This document shows positions 33,131 to 41,008 of a DNA stretch of 64,000 bases, one piece after another. This stretch comes from Pseudarthrobacter chlorophenolicus A6 (lineage in GTDB: Bacteria > Actinomycetota > Actinomycetes > Actinomycetales > Micrococcaceae). Within the stretch, counting starts at the first letter, position 1; each line of letters opens with the position of its first letter. The translations under genes were made by a program, and so were the position numbers. Below the pieces are notes generated by a model that searched no databases, was not told the DNA's origin, and worked only from the letters and a program-made list of their open reading frames with translations. The stretch is taken from assembly GCF_000022025.1 (NCBI RefSeq), contig NC_011886.1, positions 496,001 through 560,000 on the forward strand. The letters run 5' to 3'.

Positions 33131-34417
33131 TCAAGAGCCTTGGCCAGACCCGGCTTCCCGGCTGACCCTCTCCCGGGCTGCGGGAGCCGGCTCGATGCGC
33201 AGGTGCGGCCCGGCTGCGCCGCTGACTTCGGGGGCCAGAGCAGCCTCCGGGTTGGCAGCGTTGTAGGCGTCAAGGACGTTGACCTGCCGGCCGTTGACCC
33301 AGGTGCCCGACTCATCGATTCCCGTGCCGCCGAAGTTCCGGATAATTTGTGCGGCCGGGACCCCCTCGGCGAGTTCAAACGTGTTGTTCCGGGCGATGAT
33401 GCTGGACTCCACGCCCGCACCCCACGAGTACTGGTAGTGCCCTGGATCCGTTACGCGGTACACGTTGTTGTACACGTGCGCCTGCCCGAACCGGACCCGG
33501 GGCGCCCGCTGTTCCAGGTCCACCAACTCGTTGTGGTGGAGTGTGACCCGGAGCTTGCCCCGGTCGGCCGTGGCGCCGTCCCCGTTTCCCCAGAGCAGCG
33601 ACTTGTCGTGTCCCACCAGCCGGCTCCAGGAAATGGTGACCAGGTCTGCCTGGCGGACGACGTCCAGGAGGCCGTCGTGCCGCAGGAAAAGTTCACCGAA
33701 GTAGCGGGGCTGTGCGGCGTCGGCTGTTTCGCCGTCGTCCAGGGTCAGGTGGTCCAGCCACACATGCGTGGAACCGGAAACCACCACGTTGTCCCATTCG
33801 GTTTTCCAGGTGTCCCCGTTCCATCCCGGGAAGCAGTCGTAGGCGTCGGAGATATGGAGGTTGCGGACGATGACGTTATCCACATTGTCGATGTTCAATG
33901 TGAAGCCTGTGAGCTGGACGTCGCCGACACCCACGATGGTGGTGTTGGAACCGACATTGACCCGGACGCGCTCGCGCTGCTTTGCACTGGAGGCCTTGCG
34001 GGCGTCTTCGAGGGGGCCCGCGGCCGGCCCCGTCCATTGAGCCGGGTCGAAAGCCGCGAGGTAGGCCTCTAGTGAGTAGCCGCCGGTTGCGTAATCCTCG
34101 CATGTGATGGCGCTGCCATCCGGGGCCGTGTTTGCGTTGAAGCCCTGCTTCACGTACACGATCTTGGGCTCGTTTCCCGCCACTGCGGCGGCGAGTTCAT
34201 CCCTCGTTGAAACTTCGTGCACGTTCCCGGGCGCGGCACCGGAGCCGCCGGTGGTGCCGCCGTCGGCGGAGGCCCAACCATCACCTGCGGCGAGGACTTG
34301 CCGCCCCAGGTCCGGCGAAGCGGGCGAAAGCTGCGCACCGTCCAGGGGAGCAGCGGGAAGCGGTCCGGCGAGGGCCACAACGGCGGCAACCATGATGGAC
34401 AGTGGAAGGGACATCAC
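33131..34417 (-). CDS. Secreted pectate lyase, PL1 family
   Basis: 428 residues. A signal peptide (SIMVAAVVALAGPLPAA) leads to a parallel beta-helix with the PL1 signatures: TTIVGVGDVQLTGFTLNI, VIVRNLHISDAYDCFPGW, the Ca-binding WDNVVVSGSTHVWLDHLTL, VTISWSRLVGHDKSLLWGN and the catalytic HHNELVDLEQRAPRVRFG with both arginines. It cleaves polygalacturonate by beta-elimination outside the cell. It starts 36 bp after the pectate lyase-methylesterase gene and ends the transport operon. Confidence 0.92.
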   Translation of the reverse strand: MMSLPLSIMVAAVVALAGPLPAAPLDGAQLSPASPDLGRQVLAAGDGWASADGGTTGGSGAAPGNVHEVSTRDELAAAVAGNEPKIVYVKQGFNANTAPDGSAITCEDYATGGYSLEAYLAAFDPAQWTGPAAGPLEDARKASSAKQRERVRVNVGSNTTIVGVGDVQLTGFTLNIDNVDNVIVRNLHISDAYDCFPGWNGDTWKTEWDNVVVSGSTHVWLDHLTLDDGETADAAQPRYFGELFLRHDGLLDVVRQADLVTISWSRLVGHDKSLLWGNGDGATADRGKLRVTLHHNELVDLEQRAPRVRFGQAHVYNNVYRVTDPGHYQYSWGAGVESSIIARNNTFELAEGVPAAQIIRNFGGTGIDESGTWVNGRQVNVLDAYNAANPEAALAPEVSGAAGPHLRIEPAPAARERVSREAGSGQGS

Positions 34418-34453
34418 GGTTGCGCCTCCCCACAGTATTCTCTGCCCGTCATC

Positions 34454-36514
34454 TCAACCACGTCCTGCCGGGGTCCAGTCGCCGAGGAACGCGTCCGCGG
34501 TGAACTTGGCGGCGTCATCATCGGACAGTTGCGGGTGGAACCCGTTCACGTACGCGCCGGGGCCGGTGTTCCGGTACTCAGCGAACCGTCCCTCAGTCCA
34601 CGCGTGGCCGCTCATGTCAGCCCAGCCCTGCACCGCGATGTGGCTGCCGAGGACTGAGTCCCGGATGACCGCCATGGGGTGGGCGTCCGGATCACTGCTG
34701 GCGAACCAGGGGCGGCCCAGGCTGACGGTGCCGGGAGCGGCATCGGAGGTAAGGGTGCTGTTGACGATCAGGAAGCCGTACGGGTTGGAGTTCTTGGTGC
34801 TCGGGGCCACGACGTAGCCGTTGTTCGTGTCGCTTCCCCGGTCCAGGGAATGGATGGTGCAGCCGTCAAAGACTGCGGTGCCCCGGCCGTAGAGGAAGTC
34901 CACGTCGCCTTCGATGTAGCAGTTCTTCAGGTACGTCCGCGCGGTGGCGTCCCGGCCTGACGTGTCGGCGAGGTAGGTGTCCTGGTTGCCAAGGAAGCGG
35001 GTGCCGTCAAACACCACCTTGTCTGCGACGCTGCGGACGGCCAGCGCCTGGCTTGGCCCGTTGGCGGCCTCGTCGTAGGCGTTTTCGACGGTCAGGTTCC
35101 GGACGGTGGTGCCCGGGGCGGATACGGTCAGCGTGGCGCTGCCCACGGCCCCCCAGGTTCCGCCGAAGAACTTCGCACCGTTCGCGGGCAGGTCGTAGGT
35201 GATGACGACGTCGGCCGGGTTGGCCGTAGCGCCCTGGATGGTGAGGTTGGGGCGGTCCGCCCAGACGTTCACCACTTCGCGGTAGGTGCCGGGCTTGACG
35301 GTAATGGTCCGCGGCTGGGTGCTGCCCGCAGGGATGGAGCCGATGGCGGCCTGCAGGCTGCCGAAGTCTCCCGTCCCGTCCAGTGCCACGGTGATGTTTG
35401 CGGCCTTGTTCGGTGCATTGTTTTCGCGGGGGCCGGCGCCGGCACTGACAATGCCCGGGACCGCCGCGGCGTTGTCCTTGGTGTAGGAGTAGTAAGCGGC
35501 GGGGTCAAAGGCGGCACCCACGTTGTCTTTGCGCCCGCGGGTGGAGTCGAAGACGTTGTCCCGGTTTACCACCTGGGTGGCGGGGTCTTTGGCGACAATC
35601 GGGTCCTGGACGGCGGTGAAGTAGTTTCCTTCCAGCACCACCTTGGCGTTGTTGCGGCCCATCATGCCGTACTGGCCAACGTCCTGGAGGTAGTTGTTGT
35701 AGACGTGCGCGGCGGCGGTGTTGTCCAGGCTGAAGTTCCGCTGCGTGGTGTTGCGGATCCAGTTGTGGTGAATGGTCATCTTGGTGACAGCGTTGGCGGT
35801 CCAGCCCACGCCCAGGGCTTTGTTGTTGTCCGCAAACACGTTCCACGAGTAGGTCAGGTAGTCCGAGTCCTTGCGGGTATCAATCAGGCCGTCGCCCATC
35901 CGCTCGAACTTCATGTGGTCCACCCAGACGTGGTGGCTGGTATCGAGCTGGATGCCGTCACGGTCGTTGTCCGGCCGCTTGCCGTCCCAGTCACCCGGGA
36001 TGTAGGAATCCCGGACCGTGAAGTTTCGAAAGATCACGTTGGACACGTTGATCAGCTTGAAGCCGGCGTTGACCACCTCGGCCCCTGCACCTGTGCCGAT
36101 GAAGCTCTTGTTGGCCGCCACCGGAATCTTGACGTAGTCGGCAGCCGTGAGGGAGCCGTTAATGAAGATCACCAGCGGCTCCGCAGCGGAGGCGTACTCC
36201 TGGAGCTGGGCGATGGTGGAAGCCGTGACAATCCGTCCCGCCTGCCCGCCGGTGGTGCCCGCCAGCCCGTTACCGGGCAATGAGGCGAAACCGTCCGGCG
36301 TCTGCTTCCACAGCGGCCCGTTTCCCTCGGACAGCGAAGAAGGGGCAAGGACGGCGGGTGCCAGGACTGAAGGTGCTTGGACTGAGGGTGCCTGGACCGG
36401 CGAGGCCGCGGCAGCGGAACCCTGCAGCGGCGGTGCGGCCGTCGCCGGGGCGCTGGCCAAGCTGGAGAGAAGGACGACGGCGGTTGCCGCCCCTAAGAAC
36501 CGACGCAAACTCAT
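34454..36514 (-). CDS. Secreted pectate lyase (PL1) - pectin methylesterase (CE8) fusion
   Basis: 686 residues from the ATG at 36514, which has AAAGGAG upstream; the longer frame is rejected. A signal peptide (VVLLSSLASAPATAA) and Pro/Ser/Ala linker precede a PL1-like beta-helix at about 75-330 (VWVDHMKFERMGDGLID, YLTYSWNVFADNNKALG, VYNNYLQDVGQYGMMGRNN). A CE8 domain follows at about 375-675 with SQALAVRS, LGNQDTYLA, IEGDVDFLYGRG (catalytic Asp) and LGRPWFASSD. One protein could thus demethylate pectin and cut it. Odd: after the first catalytic-site Arg (TQRN) the second Arg of the usual RxPRxR motif is missing. Confidence 0.9.
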   Translation of the reverse strand: MSLRRFLGAATAVVLLSSLASAPATAAPPLQGSAAAASPVQAPSVQAPSVLAPAVLAPSSLSEGNGPLWKQTPDGFASLPGNGLAGTTGGQAGRIVTASTIAQLQEYASAAEPLVIFINGSLTAADYVKIPVAANKSFIGTGAGAEVVNAGFKLINVSNVIFRNFTVRDSYIPGDWDGKRPDNDRDGIQLDTSHHVWVDHMKFERMGDGLIDTRKDSDYLTYSWNVFADNNKALGVGWTANAVTKMTIHHNWIRNTTQRNFSLDNTAAAHVYNNYLQDVGQYGMMGRNNAKVVLEGNYFTAVQDPIVAKDPATQVVNRDNVFDSTRGRKDNVGAAFDPAAYYSYTKDNAAAVPGIVSAGAGPRENNAPNKAANITVALDGTGDFGSLQAAIGSIPAGSTQPRTITVKPGTYREVVNVWADRPNLTIQGATANPADVVITYDLPANGAKFFGGTWGAVGSATLTVSAPGTTVRNLTVENAYDEAANGPSQALAVRSVADKVVFDGTRFLGNQDTYLADTSGRDATARTYLKNCYIEGDVDFLYGRGTAVFDGCTIHSLDRGSDTNNGYVVAPSTKNSNPYGFLIVNSTLTSDAAPGTVSLGRPWFASSDPDAHPMAVIRDSVLGSHIAVQGWADMSGHAWTEGRFAEYRNTGPGAYVNGFHPQLSDDDAAKFTADAFLGDWTPAGRG

Positions 36515-36536
36515 GCAAAACTCCTTTGTTCCGGCA

Positions 36537-36558
36537 CCCGGGCAGCCTCCAGCCCGGG
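36537..36558. repeat. Short GC-rich hairpin between permease and pectinase genes
   Basis: CCCGGGC and GCCCGGG pair around an 8-base loop in the 93-bp gap between the permease stop and the fusion enzyme start. It may attenuate or stabilise the operon mRNA. Confidence 0.35.
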
Positions 36559-36607
36559 CACCGTGCATTGTGTGTTGGTGAGTGGGTGATGCGTGGAGAG
36601 ACGTGAG

Positions 36608-37528
36608 CTACTTCAGGCCTGTGGTGGCGATGCCGTTGATCAGGTACTTCTGGCCGGCAATGAAGAAGCCAATGATGGGTGCAATGGACACCACTGACAT
36701 GGCGAACATGGGTCCCCACATGCTCTGGCCCTCAGAGTCCATGAAGGCCCGGAGCGCCAGCGGGACGGTATAGAGGTCCTGGTTCTGGATGTAGAGCAGG
36801 GGGCCAAAGAACTCGTTCCACGTTGAAATGAAGGTGAAGATGGCGGTGGTGGCCATGGCGGGAACGCAGAGCGGCAGGATGACCCGAAGGAACGTGCGGA
36901 ACGGTCCGCAGCCATCGATCTGCGCGGCGTCGTCCAGTTCCTTGGGCAGGGCCTTCATGAACTGGACCATGAGGAAGATGAAGAACGCGTTGGTGGCCAT
37001 GAAGTTGGGCACGATCAGCGGCAGGTAGGTGTCCAGCCAGCCGAGCTGGGAGAAGATGATGTACTGCGGCACCAGGAGCACGTGCCCCGGGAGCATGAGC
37101 GTGCCCAGCATCAGGGCGAAAAACAGCTTGCGGCCCGTGAACTCCATCCGGGCAAAGGCGTAGGCCGCCAAAGCGCAGGAGAAGATGTTGCCGATGATGG
37201 AGAAGACCACCACGATCATCGAGTTGATCAGGTAGACGTGGAAGGGCTGGTTGAGCGCGGTCCAGCCCTCGGCGTAGTTGCTGAAATCCCAATTCTCCGG
37301 CCAGAGCCCCAACTGCCGGAAGATGTCATTGCTGGGCTTGAAGGAGCTGGAGACCAGCCACAGCAGCGGGTACAGCATGACCAGGCCAACCAGGCACAGG
37401 ATCAGGTGCCGGGAGAAGCGTGTTCCCGGCGTGCCGGTGAGGGCGTCTTCCGGATCCGCCTGCTTGCGTTGTTTGGCCGGCTTTCCTGGTTTGGAAGCTG
37501 ATGTGGGAGGAGATTCGAGGAGTGCCAT
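36608..37528 (-). CDS. Carbohydrate ABC transporter permease, MalG type
   Basis: 306 residues from the ATG at 37528 (AAGG upstream). Six membrane segments are visible (LILCLVGLVMLYPLLWLVSS first). The cytoplasmic EAA loop with the ATPase reads LPKELDDAAQIDGCGPFRTF, and the C-terminus ends FIAGQKYLINGIATTGLK, typical of the CUT1 family. It is partner of the permease encoded 10 bp upstream. No ATPase gene is present in the locus, so a shared MsmK/MalK-type ATPase is expected elsewhere. The substrate is probably a pectin-derived oligosaccharide. Confidence 0.92.
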   Translation of the reverse strand: MALLESPPTSASKPGKPAKQRKQADPEDALTGTPGTRFSRHLILCLVGLVMLYPLLWLVSSSFKPSNDIFRQLGLWPENWDFSNYAEGWTALNQPFHVYLINSMIVVVFSIIGNIFSCALAAYAFARMEFTGRKLFFALMLGTLMLPGHVLLVPQYIIFSQLGWLDTYLPLIVPNFMATNAFFIFLMVQFMKALPKELDDAAQIDGCGPFRTFLRVILPLCVPAMATTAIFTFISTWNEFFGPLLYIQNQDLYTVPLALRAFMDSEGQSMWGPMFAMSVVSIAPIIGFFIAGQKYLINGIATTGLK

Positions 37529-37538
37529 GGGGGTTGCC

Positions 37539-38492
37539 TTAATTGTCGTAGAAGACCCAGAACTTGGATGCGATGAAGTTGATGGCGGTGAAGATCGCAA
37601 TGATCATCAGCAGCAGCCACGCCATCGCCGAGGCGTACCCCATCTCGAATTCGGTGAAGCCCTTTTGGTACAGATAGAGGTTGTAGAACAGCGTTGAATC
37701 AGCCGGGCCACCGGTGCCGCCGCTCATGACGTAGCCCTGGGTGAACGTCTGGAAGGACCCGATGAGCTGCATGATGAGGTTGAAGAAGATGATGGGGCTG
37801 ATCAGCGGGATGGTTATGTTGCGGAACTGCCGCCACCGGGAAGCGCCGTCAATCGAAGCGGCTTCGTAGTACATGGTGGGGACCTGCCGCAGTCCGGCCA
37901 GGAAGATCACCATGGGGGAGCCGAAGGTCCAGACGTTCAGGACAATGAGAGTGCTCAGCGAGAAGTTCGGGTCCGTCACCCACGCCGGGCCGGCGATGCC
38001 GAACACCCCCAGCAAGCCGTTGACGATCCCCTCGTTGCCGAAGATGTAGCGCCACAGCATCACGATGGCTACGCTGCCGCCCAGCAGTGACGGCAGGTAG
38101 TAGACGGACCGGTAGATGGCCAAGCCTCGCAGCCCGCGGTTGAGCACCAGGGCGATCAGCAGCGCGACGGCCAGCGAAATGGGTACCGAGACGAACGTGT
38201 AGATAAAGGTGACCTTCAGCGACTGCCACAGCCTTGGGTCCTCGGTCATCGCCTGGAAGTTGGCCAGCCCAACGAAGTTGGGTTCGGTAAACAGGTTGTA
38301 GTCCGTGAACGCCAGGTACAGCGAGGCGAAGAACGGGATGATCGTGAAGAGCATGCCCAGGAACCAGGGCAGCAGGAAGAGGTACCCCGACCGCTGGTTC
38401 CTGCGCCGCGGCGTGCCCTGTTTACGGCGGTTGGGAGGCCCGGCTGCCAGCGATGCGGCCGCACCGGGGGCCTGCTTGGTCAGTACTGACAT
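37539..38492 (-). CDS. Sugar ABC transporter permease, MalF/UgpA type
   Basis: 317 residues with six membrane segments (GYLFLLPWFLGMLFTIIPFF first) and the EAA motif YYEAASIDGASRWRQFRNI. The N-terminal 35 residues are basic and cytoplasmic. It is the second gene of the operon, 30 bp after the binding-protein gene and 10 bp before the MalG-type permease. Together they form the membrane part of a CUT1 importer. Confidence 0.92.
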   Translation of the reverse strand: MSVLTKQAPGAAASLAAGPPNRRKQGTPRRRNQRSGYLFLLPWFLGMLFTIIPFFASLYLAFTDYNLFTEPNFVGLANFQAMTEDPRLWQSLKVTFIYTFVSVPISLAVALLIALVLNRGLRGLAIYRSVYYLPSLLGGSVAIVMLWRYIFGNEGIVNGLLGVFGIAGPAWVTDPNFSLSTLIVLNVWTFGSPMVIFLAGLRQVPTMYYEAASIDGASRWRQFRNITIPLISPIIFFNLIMQLIGSFQTFTQGYVMSGGTGGPADSTLFYNLYLYQKGFTEFEMGYASAMAWLLLMIIAIFTAINFIASKFWVFYDN

Positions 38493-38522
38493 GCGTCAGT
38501 TCCTCTCTGCACTCGAAAAGCC

Positions 38523-39827
38523 TTACTTGTTAATGGCTGCATTGCTCTTCTCCAGGAAGGTCTTGGCGGCGTCCGCGGGTGTCACCCGGCCGAATTCCAC
38601 TTCCGTGGCGAGCTGCTTGAGGGTGTCCGCCACCACGCTGGCACCCTTGGGGTACACATAGGCGGGGGGAAGTTCGTCCTTCTGCAGGTCGGCCACCAGT
38701 TGAACGAACTTGGTGTCGTCCGCCCCGAGCTTTGATTTGATGGCGTCGGCAACATCGGGGTTGATCGGCACACCGCGCTGTGTGAGCGTTTCTGCAGCCC
38801 CGTCGGCGTCGTTGATCAGGAAGTCCACGAACTTTGCGGCTTCCTTGGGGTGCTTGGACTTCGCTGCGATGGACCAAAGCATGCTGGGGTCGGCGGAGTA
38901 ACCGCGCCGCTTTTCCGTTGTTTCGCCCGGCATCCTCAGCAGGACAACGTTGCCTCCCGCGGCTTCGTTGTAGGCCTTGTAGTTGTTGATGGGGATGATC
39001 TGCGAGGCCACCGTGCCCTTGGCCAGGTAGGACTGCGCAGCTGAACCGCCGATCTGCTCAAAGAAGCCGGCTGGCGGGTAACCGCCCGCGTTGCGCAGGT
39101 CCACGCTGTACTGGAACCATTCACGGATGGTGTCCTCGCTGACGCCGAGCTTGTTGTCCTCGGTATAGAAGTCCTCGCCGCGCTGGCGGGCAAAGAGGAT
39201 GGGGCCGGTCTCCGTGGACACGTCGTAGCCCGCGCCGTAGACCTTTCCGCCGGTCTTTTGGGTCACCTCGGTGGCGAACTTCGCGTAATCCTCCCAGCTC
39301 CAGGTCTTGTCATCGGGAATGGTGACGCCGGCCTGGTCCGTGATGGCCTTGTTCACCACCATGCCGATGGTGGTGACGCCGGTGGCCAGCCCGTACAGCT
39401 TGCCGTCCACCTCGCCGCGGCTCAGGACCGTCTCAGGGATCTTGTCCAGGTTGAGCTCAGGAAGTTCCTTCAGGTCCGCCAGGGTGCCGCGCTGCGCGTA
39501 TTCGAGGAGGCTGCGGTTGGCCATGTTCAGGACGTCCGGTGGGTTGCCCCCGGCGAAACGGGTGGCCAGCTTGTCTGCGTAGGGTCCGCTGTCCTGGTAT
39601 TCGCTCTTGATGGTGATGCCGGGGTTCTTCTCCTCGAAGATCTTGATGGCCGCATCCGTCATTTTTGCCCGGTTGGCATCTCCCCAGTAGACGAAGTTGA
39701 GTTCAACGTTGCCGCCTGCTGCCGGGGAGCCACCCCCGGCGCAGCCGCTCAGGCCCAGGCCTGCAGCCGTGATTGCCGCTCCCAGGAAGATCCTGCGGGA
39801 GAACCCGGTGGTTGCTGTCTTCTTCAT
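38523..39827 (-). CDS. Sugar ABC transporter solute-binding lipoprotein
   Basis: 434 residues. The N-terminus has a twin-arginine-like FSRRIFLGAA and a lipobox LSGC (Cys about 29), so it should be lipid-anchored outside the membrane. The body is a cluster-1 sugar-binding protein: VELNFVYWGDANRAKMTD, GNPPDVLNMANRSLLEYAQ, DDKTWSWEDYAKFA, PSMLWSIAAKSKHPKEAAKF. It is the first gene of the pectin operon, directly downstream of the two operator copies. It probably captures oligogalacturonides or rhamnogalacturonan fragments. Confidence 0.9.
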   Translation of the reverse strand: MKKTATTGFSRRIFLGAAITAAGLGLSGCAGGGSPAAGGNVELNFVYWGDANRAKMTDAAIKIFEEKNPGITIKSEYQDSGPYADKLATRFAGGNPPDVLNMANRSLLEYAQRGTLADLKELPELNLDKIPETVLSRGEVDGKLYGLATGVTTIGMVVNKAITDQAGVTIPDDKTWSWEDYAKFATEVTQKTGGKVYGAGYDVSTETGPILFARQRGEDFYTEDNKLGVSEDTIREWFQYSVDLRNAGGYPPAGFFEQIGGSAAQSYLAKGTVASQIIPINNYKAYNEAAGGNVVLLRMPGETTEKRRGYSADPSMLWSIAAKSKHPKEAAKFVDFLINDADGAAETLTQRGVPINPDVADAIKSKLGADDTKFVQLVADLQKDELPPAYVYPKGASVVADTLKQLATEVEFGRVTPADAAKTFLEKSNAAINK

Positions 39828-39883
39828 TGAATGACGCCTCTCTGTGGCTGCCCCCGGTAGGAGCGTTAGCCTACTGAATTTTC

Positions 39884-39896
39884 CAGAAACTTTCTG
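39884..39896. promoter_or_regulatory. Operator copy 1, CAGAAA-C-TTTCTG
   Basis: A perfect 13-bp palindrome 57 bp upstream of the binding-protein start. The GAAACTTTC core resembles known actinobacterial xylanase-gene repressor sites (CGAAACTTTCG). It is probably bound by the LacI protein encoded at 42579. Confidence 0.7.
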
Positions 39897-40037
39897 TCGC
39901 CTCTGCTATCGACCTTCGTTGCCAGTGAGTCCAAAGCAAACCCGAGGCCGGGATACGAAAGAAGTGAGTAAACGATTTCTAGCAAGCTGCGCTTGTGACT
40001 GTCAACACCTTTTTCAAAACCGACACTCATCTGAAAG

Positions 40038-40050
40038 CAGAAAGTTTCTG
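40038..40050. promoter_or_regulatory. Operator copy 2, CAGAAA-G-TTTCTG
   Basis: The second perfect copy, identical except for the centre base, lies 86 bp upstream of the DUF6807 start. The two centres are 154 bp apart, which would allow one repressor to loop the DNA or to control each divergent promoter separately. Confidence 0.7.
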
Positions 40051-40135
40051 AAATGCTTGCCGAATCTTTTCTGCTTGCCTATGCTGTTCTCCATCGCCAT
40101 GGATGCGATGCACCTACCACCGGAAGGAGGCGCCG

Positions 40136-41008
40136 TTGCCCACTCCAGACCTTGCGCCCGCCCGGCTCCTCACCCTGGTTCCCGGCTCGGGCGTTGCGCC
40201 GGCCAGTGCACCGAGGCCGTACTTCCACCCTGTGCGCTCCTTGTCCGGAACCGTGCTGACGGATGTCGCACCGGCTGACCACATCCACCACCTGGGACTG
40301 TCCGTGGCCTTCCCGGACCTGAACGGCACCAACTTCTGGGGCGGGTCCACCTACACGCAGGACCGCGGACCCGTAGTGCTGCCCAACCACGGCAACCAGG
40401 CCCTGGACGGCTGGACCGAGGAAGGAGCCCGTTCCACCGGCACCGTGCTGTGGACGTCCAGGCACGGAACCCTCCTGGCGGAGGAACGCCGCTCGGTGGA
40501 AGTTTCCGCGCATCCTGTTCCGGGAAGCTGGAGCCTGTCCCTGACCTCGGTGATGGTCCCGGCCGGAAACGTCGCCGCCCTGGAGGTGTCGTCGTCGGCC
40601 GTCAAAGGCCGCAGCGGCGCCGGATACGGGGGCATCTTCTGGCGCTTCCCCTCGGACAGTTCCGCAATCCGGGTCTTCTCCGCTGCCGGTGCGGGGGCGG
40701 ACGCGGCGCACGGATCCCGCTCACCCTGGCTCGCCATCAGCACCGTCACCGGCGGCGCCCCCGTAACGGTGGTGCTGTCCCAGGACGCTCCCGTCCGCCC
40801 TTGGTTTATCCGCTCGGAGGGCTACTTGGGAGTAGGCCCCGCCGTCGCCTGGTCCGAGAAGGCGGTGGCCGATGCCGCCCACCCGCTGGTCCAGTCGCTC
40901 CACGCAGTCATCCACGACGCCGCGGTGGAATCGCCGGACCAGGCACTCCACCTGCTTGAACACCATCCCGCCATACGCACGCCCAGCCATCCCGACAGGA
41001 CATCATGA
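40136..41008 (+). CDS. DUF6807 (PmoA-like) family protein
   Basis: 290 residues from a TTG at 40136 with a strong AAGGAGG site; this beats the longer frame. The family signature is clear: RPYFHPVRSLSGTVLTD, ADHIHHLGLSVAFPDLNGTN and FWGGSTYTQDRGP, with conserved histidines, as in proteins once named methane oxygenase PmoA but found in sugar-catabolic clusters. The function is not established; a carbohydrate-active role is inferred from position. The stop overlaps the GH43 start (ATGA). Confidence 0.8.
   Translation: MPTPDLAPARLLTLVPGSGVAPASAPRPYFHPVRSLSGTVLTDVAPADHIHHLGLSVAFPDLNGTNFWGGSTYTQDRGPVVLPNHGNQALDGWTEEGARSTGTVLWTSRHGTLLAEERRSVEVSAHPVPGSWSLSLTSVMVPAGNVAALEVSSSAVKGRSGAGYGGIFWRFPSDSSAIRVFSAAGAGADAAHGSRSPWLAISTVTGGAPVTVVLSQDAPVRPWFIRSEGYLGVGPAVAWSEKAVADAAHPLVQSLHAVIHDAAVESPDQALHLLEHHPAIRTPSHPDRTS

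Larger units (their letters stand above)
39828..40135. other. Divergent regulatory region of the pectin/hemicellulose locus
   Basis: 308 bp without a gene, AT-richer than its surroundings. It must carry the promoters for the leftward transport-pectinase operon and the rightward DUF6807-GH43-lacI operon. Two copies of one palindrome, at 39884 and 40038, flank its centre. No other clear element is seen. Confidence 0.75.

Noticed and set aside
40136-41008. Methane monooxygenase subunit, as the PmoA name suggests
   Set aside because: The similarity is to the DUF6807 family, which carries the old PmoA label. The protein has no membrane segments, no other methane genes are near, and the context is sugar catabolism.
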